Assembly (NCBI RefSeq): GCF_004123835.1
Contig: NZ_MZMU01000018.1
Location: forward strand, 310,001 to 374,000
DNA length: 64,000 nucleotides
Direction of reading: 5' to 3'
DNA from: Rhizobium leguminosarum
GTDB taxonomy: Bacteria; Pseudomonadota; Alphaproteobacteria; Rhizobiales; Rhizobiaceae
Numbering within the stretch: position 1 is the stretch's first letter; each line of letters starts with the position of its first letter. Made by a program: the position numbers and the translations under genes. Under the pieces are notes generated by a model. It did no database searches. It was not told the origin of the DNA and was given only the letters and a program-made list of their open reading frames with translations. Below are positions 17,504-25,427 of this stretch, one piece after another.

Positions 17504-18193
17504 CTAGCGGCGAACCGGCACCTGCGCTTCGAGACTTCGAAAAACGCGGGCGATCACGGCGGTCAGGGCGAGATAGAAGAAGGTGACGACCAGCAGCGGT
17601 TCATAGACGAGCAGCGTGTCCTGCCGAACCTTGTTTGCCACGGCGTAGAGATCCATCACCGTCACCGTAAAGGCGAGCGGCGTCGCCTTGAGCTGCATGA
17701 CGATCTCTCCCGCAATCGTCGGCAGGGCGATGCGAATGGCGCGCGGCAGCCAGATGCGGCGGGTCAGCATCCAGGGTGACAGGCCGAAGGCGCGGCCGGC
17801 TTCGAGCTCGCCCTTGGGAACGGCAAGCAGCGCGCCGCGCAACACCTCCGCCTCATAGGCTGCGTAGTTCAGGGTAAAACTGACCACCGCGAAGAAGAAG
17901 CCCTCGCGCAGGATCGGCCAGAACAGGCTCTGGCGGATGCCGGGGACCATCGGCAGCAGCGAACCCACCCCGTAGTAGAGAAGCCATAGCTGTATCAGCA
18001 GCGGCGTGCCGCGAAAGAAGGTGCAGTAGCTCCGCGCCAGCAGCCGGGTCAGTCTGCCGCCGCTGACCTGCGCAAAGGCGAGGCCGATGGCGATGACGAA
18101 GCCGAACACCACCGAGATCACCAGCAGGCAAACAGTCTGCCAGGCGCCGGTCAGAAGCAGCGGCCAATAGGAAGAGATCCAGGTGAAATTCAT
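17504..18193 (-). CDS. Polar amino-acid ABC transporter permease (HisM-like)
   Basis: A 229-residue inner-membrane permease with about five membrane helices and the cytoplasmic EAA loop GELEAGRAFGLSPWMLTRRI followed by LPRAIRIALP. It lies 12 bp downstream of a second permease gene of the same type, the usual two-permease PAAT arrangement. It would pair with that protein and dock onto the ATPase encoded at 19765-20544. Confidence 0.93.
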   Translation of the reverse strand: MNFTWISSYWPLLLTGAWQTVCLLVISVVFGFVIAIGLAFAQVSGGRLTRLLARSYCTFFRGTPLLIQLWLLYYGVGSLLPMVPGIRQSLFWPILREGFFFAVVSFTLNYAAYEAEVLRGALLAVPKGELEAGRAFGLSPWMLTRRIWLPRAIRIALPTIAGEIVMQLKATPLAFTVTVMDLYAVANKVRQDTLLVYEPLLVVTFFYLALTAVIARVFRSLEAQVPVRR

Positions 18194-18205
18194 GGGGCGC
18201 TTTCT

Positions 18206-18931
18206 TCAGGCAAGGCGCGGCTGCCCCCGCCGTACCCGTCCCTCGATCAGTTTGAAGACGACGTTGGAAGCGAGCGTGATGGCGAGATAGAGAAGGGCCG
18301 AGGCAAGGAAAAAGACGAAGTAATGCTTGGTGCTTGCCCCGGCAAGACGGGTGGCGAGCGCCAGTTCCTGGTAGCCGACGACCGCCACCAGCGCGCTGTC
18401 CTTGGTGACCGACATCCACAGATTGGCAAGGCCCGGCAGCGCGTTTGGCAGGAGCGCCGGCAGCAGGACCCGGCGGAACCTCAGTACCGGCCCCATGCCG
18501 AAGGCCTTGGCGGCCTCGATCTGGCCGACGGGAATGGCGAGGATCGCGCCGCGCAGCACCTCTGTCATGTAGGCACCCTGCACGAAACCCAGCACGGCGA
18601 CGGCCGCGACGAAGCCGTTCACATTGACCGGCGGCAGTTCCAACGCGGCGAGCAGCCGGTTGAGGCCATCGGTGCCGGCATAATAGAGCCCGACGATCAG
18701 GATCAGCTCGGGAACCGCGCGGATCAGCGTGGTATAGAGATCGAGCAGGAGGCGAAGCATGCGATTGCCCGAAAGCTTTCCAAGCGCGCCGCCCGTGCCG
18801 AGCAGCAGGCCGATCACGAAGGCGCAAGCCGAGATGGCGACCGTGGAGACCGCACCTGCCAAAAGAACACCGCCCCATCCCGGAGGATAGGGAGACAGCA
18901 GGTCCAGAATACCTTGTTGCGCGGTCGCCAT
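18206..18931 (-). CDS. Polar amino-acid ABC transporter permease (HisQ-like)
   Basis: A 241-residue membrane permease with the EAA loop GQIEAAKAFGMGPVLRFRRV and the following LPALLPNALPGL. About five hydrophobic segments are visible. The gene starts 12 bp after the binding-protein stop and belongs to the four-gene importer (ATPase, binding protein, two permeases). The EAA loop differs from that of the partner permease, consistent with an asymmetric heterodimer. Confidence 0.93.
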   Translation of the reverse strand: MATAQQGILDLLSPYPPGWGGVLLAGAVSTVAISACAFVIGLLLGTGGALGKLSGNRMLRLLLDLYTTLIRAVPELILIVGLYYAGTDGLNRLLAALELPPVNVNGFVAAVAVLGFVQGAYMTEVLRGAILAIPVGQIEAAKAFGMGPVLRFRRVLLPALLPNALPGLANLWMSVTKDSALVAVVGYQELALATRLAGASTKHYFVFFLASALLYLAITLASNVVFKLIEGRVRRGQPRLA

Positions 18932-18943
18932 TATCAGGACTGC

Positions 18944-19717
18944 TTACTTCGCGCCGTAGATGTCGAAATCGAAGTATTTCTTGTTGATGGCGTCATACTG
19001 GCCACTGGCACGGACGGCAGCGATCGCCGTGTTCAGCTTGGCCTTCAGCTCAGTGTCTTCCTTGCGCAGGCCGCCCGAAACGCCAGCTCCGAGAATCTCC
19101 TTGTCGTCGGCGACATCGCCCATCTTGGCGCAGCAATCCTTGCCGCCATCGCTTTTGAGGAAAGCGTCAAGCGCCAGTGAATCGCCGAAGACATAGTCGA
19201 TACGGCCGGAAGCGAGATCCTGAAAAGCCTCATCGAGCGTCTGATAGGTCTTTTCCTCCGCAACCTCGGCAAAGTACTTCTTGTAATATTCCGACTGGAT
19301 CGTCGACACCTGGATGCCGATGGTCTTGCCCTTCACGTCCTCGGCGGTGGCGCCCGGCTTCTGGTCCTTGGGACCGATCAGGGTGCTCGGAGTGTTGTAA
19401 TATTTGTCGGTGAAGTCGATCACCTTCGAGCGTTCCGCGGTGTTCGACATCGACGACCAGATCACGTCGAACTTCTTGCTCTGGAGAGCCGGAATGAGAC
19501 CATCCCAGGAAATCTCGACGATCGAGCATTTCTCCTTCATCTCCTCGCACACAGCGTTCATCAGGTCGATCTCCCATCCCTGCCATTGGCCGGAGGCGTC
19601 CTTGGCGAAGAACGGCGGATAGGATTCGTTCATGACACCGAAGCGGACTTCGGCCTGTGCGGTGACGGCGGAAAGCGCAAGCGCTACGCCGGCGAACAGT
19701 GTGGGGAGCAGTTTCAT
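18944..19717 (-). CDS. Polar amino-acid ABC transporter substrate-binding protein
   Basis: A 257-residue SBP_bac_3 family protein. The signal peptide MKLLPTLFAGVALALSAVTAQAEV has a clear cleavage site after AQA near residue 22. The mature protein starts VRFGVMNESYPPF and keeps the family block GWEIDLMNAVCEEM. The ATG at 19717 has AGGAGA 9 bases upstream and gives a proper signal peptide, so it is chosen over 19765. Two cysteine pairs (CEEMKEKC and KDCC) could form periplasmic disulfides. The ligand is unknown; the methyltransferase gene in the operon suggests S-methylmethionine or a related amino acid. Confidence 0.93.
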   Translation of the reverse strand: MKLLPTLFAGVALALSAVTAQAEVRFGVMNESYPPFFAKDASGQWQGWEIDLMNAVCEEMKEKCSIVEISWDGLIPALQSKKFDVIWSSMSNTAERSKVIDFTDKYYNTPSTLIGPKDQKPGATAEDVKGKTIGIQVSTIQSEYYKKYFAEVAEEKTYQTLDEAFQDLASGRIDYVFGDSLALDAFLKSDGGKDCCAKMGDVADDKEILGAGVSGGLRKEDTELKAKLNTAIAAVRASGQYDAINKKYFDFDIYGAK

Positions 19718-19764
19718 TCGCAGGATTCTCCTGGTTTGTGTTGTCGATGATAGATGGATGCGCA

Positions 19765-20544
19765 TCAGTAGGCGCTGAGGCCGGTGAACTCCCGGCAGCG
19801 GGCGCTGACGGGCGCCCCGAATATCTGCTCCGGCGGGCCTTCTTCCTCGATCCGTCCCTGATGCAGGAACAGAACACGGCTTGAGACATCGCGGGCGAAG
19901 CGCATTTCATGCGTGACGATCAGCATGGTCCGGCCTTCTTCCGCGAGATCGCGGATGACCTTCAGCACCTCGCCGACCAGCTCCGGATCGAGCGCCGATG
20001 TCGGCTCGTCGAACAGCATGACATCAGGGTCGACGCAGAGGGCTCTCGCAATCGCCGCGCGCTGCTGCTGGCCGCCGGAGAGGAAAGCGGGATAGGCATG
20101 GCGCTTGTCGAACAGCCCGACCTTGTGGAGCAGGGCTTCGGCCTTTTCGATGGCCTCGCGCCGCGAAATGCCCATGACGTGCACCGGCGCCTCGATGACG
20201 TTTTCCAGCACCGTCCGATGGGCCCAGAGATTGAAACTCTGGAATACCATCCCCAGTCCGGTCCGCATCCGTTCGATCTGCCGCCAGCTGCGCGGCTGTA
20301 GCCGGCCGTCCCGCCCCATCTTCAGCGCGATCTCCTCGCCGTTTACGGCAATGCGGCCACGATCCGGCGTTTCCAGGAAATTGATGCACCTGAGAAAGGT
20401 GCTCTTGCCGGAGCCCGACGAGCCGATGATCGAAATAACGTCAGACTTGTGGGCCTCAGCCGAAATACCCTTGAGAACCTCTTGCGAGCCGAAGCTTTTA
20501 TGAAGATCTTCGACGCGAAGAGCAGGAAAGGGTTGATCTGGCAT
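19765..20544 (-). CDS. Polar amino-acid ABC transporter ATPase (HisP/GlnQ-like)
   Basis: A 259-residue ATPase with Walker A GSSGSGKST, signature LSGGQQQRA, Walker B VMLFDEPTSALDPE and the switch histidine in IVTHEMRFA. The insert after Walker A (ALKMGRDGRLQPRSWRQIERMR) is typical of histidine/octopine-type ATPases such as HisP and OccP. The ATG at 20544 gives the normal family length; the open frame continues far upstream into the divergent regulator gene and is not believed. First gene of the operon, 47 bp before the binding protein. Confidence 0.94.
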   Translation of the reverse strand: MPDQPFPALRVEDLHKSFGSQEVLKGISAEAHKSDVISIIGSSGSGKSTFLRCINFLETPDRGRIAVNGEEIALKMGRDGRLQPRSWRQIERMRTGLGMVFQSFNLWAHRTVLENVIEAPVHVMGISRREAIEKAEALLHKVGLFDKRHAYPAFLSGGQQQRAAIARALCVDPDVMLFDEPTSALDPELVGEVLKVIRDLAEEGRTMLIVTHEMRFARDVSSRVLFLHQGRIEEEGPPEQIFGAPVSARCREFTGLSAY

Positions 20545-20621
20545 GCATGGTTCCGGGTGAATTGAGCTTGCGAAGGATAATGATAAAATAACGCGGTTTT
20601 TCGCGCAGTTTTCATCTATTC

Positions 20622-20636
20622 TGCATATTTTATGCA
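20622..20636. promoter_or_regulatory. Candidate Lrp-type operator
   Basis: TGCAT-ATTTT-ATGCA, a perfect 5-bp inverted repeat around an AT centre, in the AT-rich 162-bp region between the importer operon and the divergent Lrp gene. The size and AT-rich core match AsnC/Lrp sites. Confidence 0.5.
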
Positions 20637-20706
20637 AAATAATCTTCTTCGTGCGGCAAGTGCGGCAGAATGCGCGCATTGCTGCGGCGAGAACTAGGAC
20701 TGGACA

Positions 20707-21171
20707 ATGGAACAACTCGATCGTTTTGACCGTGACATTCTCGATATCGTTCAGCGCGACTGCCAGCTGAAAGCCGAAACGATCGCCGAACGGATCGGGC
20801 TGTCGGTCTCGGCCGTGCAGAGGCGGTTGAAGCGGCTGCGCGAAGAAGGGATCATCAAGGCGGAGGTAGCCGTCGTCGACCGCAAGGCGACGGGCACAGC
20901 GATGGTGTTCATCGTCGGGATGGAGATCGAGCGGGACAATTACGACGCGCTGGCGAAGTTCCGCCTGTGGGCGGAGAAGCAGGATCACATACAACAGGTC
21001 TATTATGTCACAGGCGCGGTCGATCTGATCGCGATCGTCACCGCCCGCGACGTCGAGCATTATGACGATATCGCCGCACTGATCATGGCTGACAATCCGC
21101 AGATCCGCCGCATGCACACGAATGTCGTGTTGCGAGACGTCAAGCTCGGCCTGTTCGTCCCGCTGGACTAG
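20707..21171 (+). CDS. Lrp/AsnC family transcriptional regulator
   Basis: A 154-residue feast/famine regulator. N-terminal helix-turn-helix from residue 4 to about 50 (DRFDRDILDIVQ through VSAVQRRLKRLREEGII) and C-terminal RAM ligand domain with the turn VTGAVDLIAIVTARD. It is divergent from the amino-acid importer operon, with a dyad between them, so it most likely controls that operon in response to the transported amino acid. It ends 102 bp before mctS, which has its own start signals. Confidence 0.93.
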   Translation: MEQLDRFDRDILDIVQRDCQLKAETIAERIGLSVSAVQRRLKRLREEGIIKAEVAVVDRKATGTAMVFIVGMEIERDNYDALAKFRLWAEKQDHIQQVYYVTGAVDLIAIVTARDVEHYDDIAALIMADNPQIRRMHTNVVLRDVKLGLFVPLD

Positions 21172-21273
21172 CGCAGACGCGATGGCTCCGCCGGCGTTGG
21201 TTCCGACAAGCCGCTGGACTCGCATTTGACAAAGGGCATAATTCCCGGCGCAAATTCTCGGGAGGAATGATCG

Positions 21274-22659
21274 TTGACGTTACGACACCAGATCATCGCA
21301 TTGGCGATCGTTCCGCTCGTCATTTCGATCCTTGCGATCACCACCTTCATCACATGGCAATCGGCAAACCTCGCCAAGAACAGCATCGACACGTTCGAGC
21401 AGAACATGCTGAAAACCAAGGAATCCGAAATCCTCAATCTGACCAACCTTGCCCTGTCTGCCATCCAGACCATCTACGACAAAGCCGGCGCCGACGACGA
21501 GGCTGCCAAGCAGCAGGTGGCAGCGATCCTGACTTCGCTCGATTATGGCAAGGACGGATATTTCTTTGTCTACGATTACGACGGCAACAACATCGTCCAT
21601 CCGCGCCAGAGTTTCCGCCATGGGCATAACTGGCTCGACCTTACCGACCCGGATGGCGACAAGGTTATTGCCGAACTGATCGCTACCGCAAAAGCGGGCG
21701 GGGGCCTGCATCAGTACAAATGGCAGAAGCCATCGACCGGACAGATCGCCGACAAGCTCTCCTTCGTCGTCAGCCTCGACAAATGGCACTGGGTCGTCGG
21801 CACCGGCGTTTATCTGGATGACGTCTTTTCCCAAAGTGCTGCCGCCAATGCCGGAATGCGCGCCAACATAAAACGGACCTTCATCATCGTCGCACTGATC
21901 GCCGTGCCTTCGGTGCTTGTCGTTTTCACCACCTGCATGCTGCTGACGTTCCACGAGCGCCGCATGGCCGACGGCCGGCTCAAGCAGCTGACGCAGCGGG
22001 TTATCGATACCCAGGAAGAAGAGCGCGCGCGGCTTGCACGCGAGTTGCACGACGGCATTTCCCAAAATCTCGTCGGTGTGCGCTATGCGATGGATCTTGC
22101 CGGCCGCAAGGTCAGGACCAATGTCGACGATGCAGCACTGACCATCGATCGCGGTATCGAGGCGCTGAACGGCGCCATCAAGGAAATCAGACGGCTGTCG
22201 CACGATCTGCGCCCGCGCGTGCTCGACGACCTCGGGCTGACGGCTGCCTTGGAGGCGCTGTGCTATCATTTTGCCGAGCGGACGGGGATCGAGACGAAAA
22301 TCGACGCTTCGGGGTTCACCGACACGCTGAAGGCCGAAGCCAATACCGCGCTTTATCGCGTTGCCCAGGAAGCTTTCAATAATGTCGAACGGCACTCCGG
22401 CGCCTCCAGGCTTGCGGTCAAGCTCTGGAGCGACGGCGGCCGCGCCCGCATGACGATTACCGACAACGGCACTGGCTTCGACGGCATCAAGGACGGCGTC
22501 TCCGGCAGATCAGGTCTCGGCCTGCGTAACATGCAGGAGCGAATGGCCCACTTCCGCGGCTTGTTGCTGATCAACAGCAGCGAGACCGGCACGACGCTGA
22601 CGGCGATGATGCCGAAATCGGCCAATCGTCCCGCCGACCAGCAGGCGGAAGCCGCATGA
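21274..22659 (+). CDS. mctS: Sensor histidine kinase of the monocarboxylate system
   Basis: A 461-residue membrane kinase: transmembrane helix at about 7-27, periplasmic single Cache-type domain from about 30 to 190 (GKDGYFFVYDYDGNNIVHP), second helix at about 202-225, then a HisKA_3 dimerisation domain with phospho-acceptor H259 in ARELHDG and an HATPase_c domain with EAFNNVERHSGA and DNGTGFD. Start is TTG at 21274, backed by GGAGGA 7 bases upstream. Family knowledge: in R. leguminosarum MctS and MctR are needed to express the monocarboxylate permease MctP. Cache domains of this type bind small carboxylates, so direct sensing of pyruvate, lactate or acetate is likely. The stop overlaps mctR by four bases. 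Confidence 0.9.
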   Translation: MTLRHQIIALAIVPLVISILAITTFITWQSANLAKNSIDTFEQNMLKTKESEILNLTNLALSAIQTIYDKAGADDEAAKQQVAAILTSLDYGKDGYFFVYDYDGNNIVHPRQSFRHGHNWLDLTDPDGDKVIAELIATAKAGGGLHQYKWQKPSTGQIADKLSFVVSLDKWHWVVGTGVYLDDVFSQSAAANAGMRANIKRTFIIVALIAVPSVLVVFTTCMLLTFHERRMADGRLKQLTQRVIDTQEEERARLARELHDGISQNLVGVRYAMDLAGRKVRTNVDDAALTIDRGIEALNGAIKEIRRLSHDLRPRVLDDLGLTAALEALCYHFAERTGIETKIDASGFTDTLKAEANTALYRVAQEAFNNVERHSGASRLAVKLWSDGGRARMTITDNGTGFDGIKDGVSGRSGLGLRNMQERMAHFRGLLLINSSETGTTLTAMMPKSANRPADQQAEAA

Positions 22660-23300
22660 CGGAACGCCCGAAAATCAGGGTGCTCTTGATCGACAACCAC
22701 CCGCTGGTGCTGGACGGGTTGAAGGCGGTGCTCGAAACATTCGACCATATCGAAGTTTCCGGCACGGCCGGGCTCGCGCAAACGGGACTGGAGATCGGCC
22801 GGCAAGTTCTGCCGCAGGTCGTGCTGATGGACATCAACATGCCGAAGCTGAGCGGCATCGATGCGATCGAATTGTTCAGGAACGAACTTCCACAGGCGCG
22901 GGTGGTGATGCTCTCCATGCATGACAGCCGCGAGTATATTTCCTCCTCGGTCATGCACGGCGCTGCCGGTTACATCCTGAAAGACGTTTCGACGGACGAG
23001 ATCGTCTCGGCCATCGAGACCGTGGCGGGCGGGGGTACATATTTCTCGTCCGGCGTGTTCGACGCGCTGATGGGCGAACGCGCCGAGGACGGCAGCGCCC
23101 CCCTGACGCCGCGCGAGCGCGACATTCTCGGGCTGATCGTTGCCGGCAGAAGCAACCGGGAGATCGCCGAAACGCTCGGGATCACCTCCGCCACGGCGGA
23201 AACCCATCGCAAGAACCTCAAGAGGAAGCTCGGCATTACGACCACGGCTGGGCTCATCCGCTATGCGCTCGATCACGGCATCGTCTCGAAGGTCGGGTGA
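22656..23300 (+). CDS. mctR: LuxR/NarL-type response regulator of the monocarboxylate system
   Basis: A 214-residue regulator: receiver domain with acidic pair at D13, phospho-acceptor D59 in VLMDINMP and conserved K109 in YILKDVS; C-terminal LuxR-type helix-turn-helix at about 150-205 (LTPRERDILGLIVAGRSNREIAE). The ATG overlaps the mctS stop (22656-22659). It would activate the mctP transcription unit that begins 330 bp downstream. Confidence 0.92.
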   Translation: MTERPKIRVLLIDNHPLVLDGLKAVLETFDHIEVSGTAGLAQTGLEIGRQVLPQVVLMDINMPKLSGIDAIELFRNELPQARVVMLSMHDSREYISSSVMHGAAGYILKDVSTDEIVSAIETVAGGGTYFSSGVFDALMGERAEDGSAPLTPRERDILGLIVAGRSNREIAETLGITSATAETHRKNLKRKLGITTTAGLIRYALDHGIVSKVG

Positions 23301-23311
23301 ATCTACTGCAC

Positions 23312-23361
23312 AATTCAAAGCGCCTAAAGCGTCCTTCGCGCGTCTGAAAAGACGCGACACT
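23312..23361. repeat. Palindromic intergenic repeat, copy 2 (degenerate)
   Basis: Same order of blocks as the copy at 42076: TTCAAAG, an ACAGCG-like block, GCGTCCTT and the hairpin CGCGTC (23339-23344), loop TGAAAA, GACGCG (23351-23356). Just after the mctR stop, where the hairpin may also end transcription. Confidence 0.6.
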
Positions 23362-23485
23362 CTCGTCTACCCACTTCTGGGTAGACCCCGGCATTTCAGC
23401 GCCGCGCCCATCTTGTGAGGACAAAACCAACGCCATAGGACTCCATCCACGGCTGGCCAAGTGCGAGCCGTTGGGAGGAATTCAC

Positions 23486-23560
23486 ATGCGTTACATCAGC
23501 TTCCGATCGGTCGGAAAACCTCGAGCGACCCGAGCCGTGCCTGCCGCGGCCGCCGGCTGA
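23486..23560 (+). CDS. Possible 24-residue leader peptide upstream of mctP
   Basis: GGGAGGA lies 6 bases before an ATG that opens a 24-codon frame (begins MRYISFRSVGKP, ends AAAAG) and stops 69 bp before the DUF3311 gene. The ribosome site is as good as that of any gene here, which argues for translation. The peptide has no run of a single amino acid, so classic attenuation is not evident. It could also be the remnant of a longer gene. Confidence 0.35.
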   Translation: MRYISFRSVGKPRATRAVPAAAAG

Positions 23561-23629
23561 AGACCTGCCTTCCACGCCGACAATTGGAACATGGCGGCCG
23601 CCGACGCGGCGCCTGAAAGGTATCCCGAC

Positions 23630-23827
23630 ATGGAAAAACCACGTAGCAAGGCAGCGCTCTGGCTGCTTGTCATTCCCTATCTAGGTCTGCTCTGGCCGCC
23701 ATTCTACAATGTCCGCGAGCCATCTCTTTTCGGCTTTCCGTTCTTCTATTGGTATCAGCTTCTCTGGGTGCCGATCACCGCAGCGCTGACCTGGATCGCC
23801 TACAGGAGCACTCGCCATGACGACTGA
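23630..23827 (+). CDS. DUF3311 small membrane protein, MctP partner
   Basis: A 65-residue protein with two membrane helices (about 9-27 and 40-57) and the sequence LLWPPFYNVREPSLFGFPFFYW typical of DUF3311. Such proteins are encoded directly before sodium:solute symporters and are thought to be accessory subunits. Start ATG 23630 has GAAAGG 9 bases upstream; 23591 is an in-frame alternative. It overlaps the mctP start by 11 bases, indicating coupled translation and fixed stoichiometry. Confidence 0.8.
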   Translation: MEKPRSKAALWLLVIPYLGLLWPPFYNVREPSLFGFPFFYWYQLLWVPITAALTWIAYRSTRHDD

Positions 23828-25292
23828 CATCAACGGCACGGCGCTTGCCGTCTTCCTGTTCTTCTTCGTTCTCGTCACCGTCATGGGCTTCGTCGCCTCT
23901 CGTTGGCGTAAACCGGAAACGCTGGCCAGTATAGACGAATGGGGCCTCGGCGGACGCAACTTCGGCACCTGGATCACCTGGTTCCTCGTCGGCGGCGATT
24001 TCTATACCGCCTACACCGTGATTGCCGTCCCGGCGCTGGTCTATACCGTGGGAGCCTACGGCTTTTTCGCGCTGCCATACACTATCGTCGTCTACCCCTT
24101 CGTCTTCATGGTCATGCCGGTGCTGTGGAAACGCGCCAAGGAATTCGGCTATGTGACGGCCGCCGACGTCGTCCACGGTCAATATGGATCGCGCGGTCTC
24201 GAACTCGCCGTGGCGGCAACGGGCGTCATCGCCACCATGCCCTACATCGCCCTCCAGCTCGTCGGCATGACGGCGGTCCTCAAGGCGCTCGGACTGCATG
24301 GCGAATTGCCGCTGGCGATCGCCTTCATCGTGCTGGCGCTCTACACCTACTCCGCGGGCCTGCGCGCGCCGGCTCTGATCGCCTTCGTCAAGGACATCAT
24401 GATCTATATCGTCGTGATCGCAGCCGTCGCGCTGATCCCGTCGAAGCTCGGAGGCTACGCGAATGTCTTCGCCTCGGCCGATGCGGCTTTCCAGGCCAAG
24501 GGTTCCGGCAACCTGTTGCTCGGTGGCAATCAGTATGTCGCCTATGCCACGCTCGCTTTGGGTTCGGCGCTCGCGGCCTTCATGTATCCGCATACGCTGA
24601 CCGGCATCTTTGCCTCCAACAGCGGCAAGACGATCCGCAAGAATGCGATCATGCTGCCCGCCTATACGCTGCTGCTCGGCCTTCTGGCGTTGCTCGGCTA
24701 TATGGGGCATGCCGCCAACCTGAAGCTCGACAGCGCCAATGACGTCGTTCCGACGCTGTTCAAGACACTGTTTTCAGGCTGGTTCTCCGGCTTCGCCTTT
24801 GCGGCGATCGCCATCGGCGCGCTGGTGCCGGCAGCGGTGATGAGCATCGGCGCCGCCAATCTCTTCACCCGCAATTTCTGGAAAGCCTATGTCGATCCTG
24901 ACGTCAGCGATGCAGGCGAGGCCAAGGTCGCAAAGATCACCTCGCTGGTGGTGAAGGTTGGGGCGCTGCTCGTCATCATCTTCCTGCCGACGCAATTCGC
25001 ACTCGACCTGCAGCTGCTCGGCGGCATCTGGATCCTGCAGACGCTTCCGGCCCTGGTCTTCGGCCTGTACACCAACTGGTTCCGAGCCCCCGGCCTGCTT
25101 GCCGGCTGGTTCGTCGGCTTCGGCGGCGGTACTTTCCTCGTCTGGGATGCCGGTTGGAAGCCGCTGCATCTGATCAGCCTCGGCGGCGAACCCTTCACCG
25201 TCTATACCGGACTGCTGGCGCTTGCCGCCAACATTGCCGTTGCGGTCGTTGTCAACGCCTTGCTTCCGGCCAAGGCTCCGGCCCGGGCCTAA
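23817..25292 (+). CDS. mctP: Monocarboxylate/alanine permease, sodium:solute symporter family
   Basis: A 491-residue polytopic membrane protein of the SSS family with about 13 helices. The family core WFLVGGDFYTAYTVIAVPAL and the later GALVPAAVMSIGAANLFTRN are clear. Family and context (mctSR upstream, DUF3311 partner) identify the rhizobial MctP, which takes up lactate, pyruvate, acetate, propionate and alanine. It would act in the inner membrane, driven by cation gradient. The gene converges with the chemoreceptor gene; a strong hairpin separates them. Confidence 0.92.
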   Translation: MTTDINGTALAVFLFFFVLVTVMGFVASRWRKPETLASIDEWGLGGRNFGTWITWFLVGGDFYTAYTVIAVPALVYTVGAYGFFALPYTIVVYPFVFMVMPVLWKRAKEFGYVTAADVVHGQYGSRGLELAVAATGVIATMPYIALQLVGMTAVLKALGLHGELPLAIAFIVLALYTYSAGLRAPALIAFVKDIMIYIVVIAAVALIPSKLGGYANVFASADAAFQAKGSGNLLLGGNQYVAYATLALGSALAAFMYPHTLTGIFASNSGKTIRKNAIMLPAYTLLLGLLALLGYMGHAANLKLDSANDVVPTLFKTLFSGWFSGFAFAAIAIGALVPAAVMSIGAANLFTRNFWKAYVDPDVSDAGEAKVAKITSLVVKVGALLVIIFLPTQFALDLQLLGGIWILQTLPALVFGLYTNWFRAPGLLAGWFVGFGGGTFLVWDAGWKPLHLISLGGEPFTVYTGLLALAANIAVAVVVNALLPAKAPARA

Positions 25293-25354
25293 TGTCGCTC
25301 AAAAGTGTGTAGCGGCTTGGGACCACGACATGCTCACCTTCTTTGAGCCAAAAA

Positions 25355-25384
25355 TGCGAAGGGTAGCAAACGCTGCCCTTCGCA
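25355..25384 (-). terminator. Strong stem-loop terminator between mctP and the chemoreceptor gene
   Basis: TGCGAAGGG at 25355-25363 pairs with CCCTTCGCA at 25376-25384; the stem extends inward through TAGC/GCTG with one G-U pair to loop AAAC. Read on the minus strand it is followed by TTTTT, so it ends the chemoreceptor transcript; it may also stop mctP transcription. Confidence 0.8.
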
Positions 25385-25427
25385 AAATTATGCCGCTCTG
25401 GCGTTCCAGCATAAGCTGGAGGGCGAC

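Larger units (their letters stand above)
23301..23629. promoter_or_regulatory. 329-bp region upstream of the mctP unit
   Basis: Holds a copy of the palindromic repeat near its start, then a short reading frame with an excellent ribosome site at 23486-23560. The MctR-dependent promoter should lie here, but no operator could be pinned down by eye. Confidence 0.5.
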
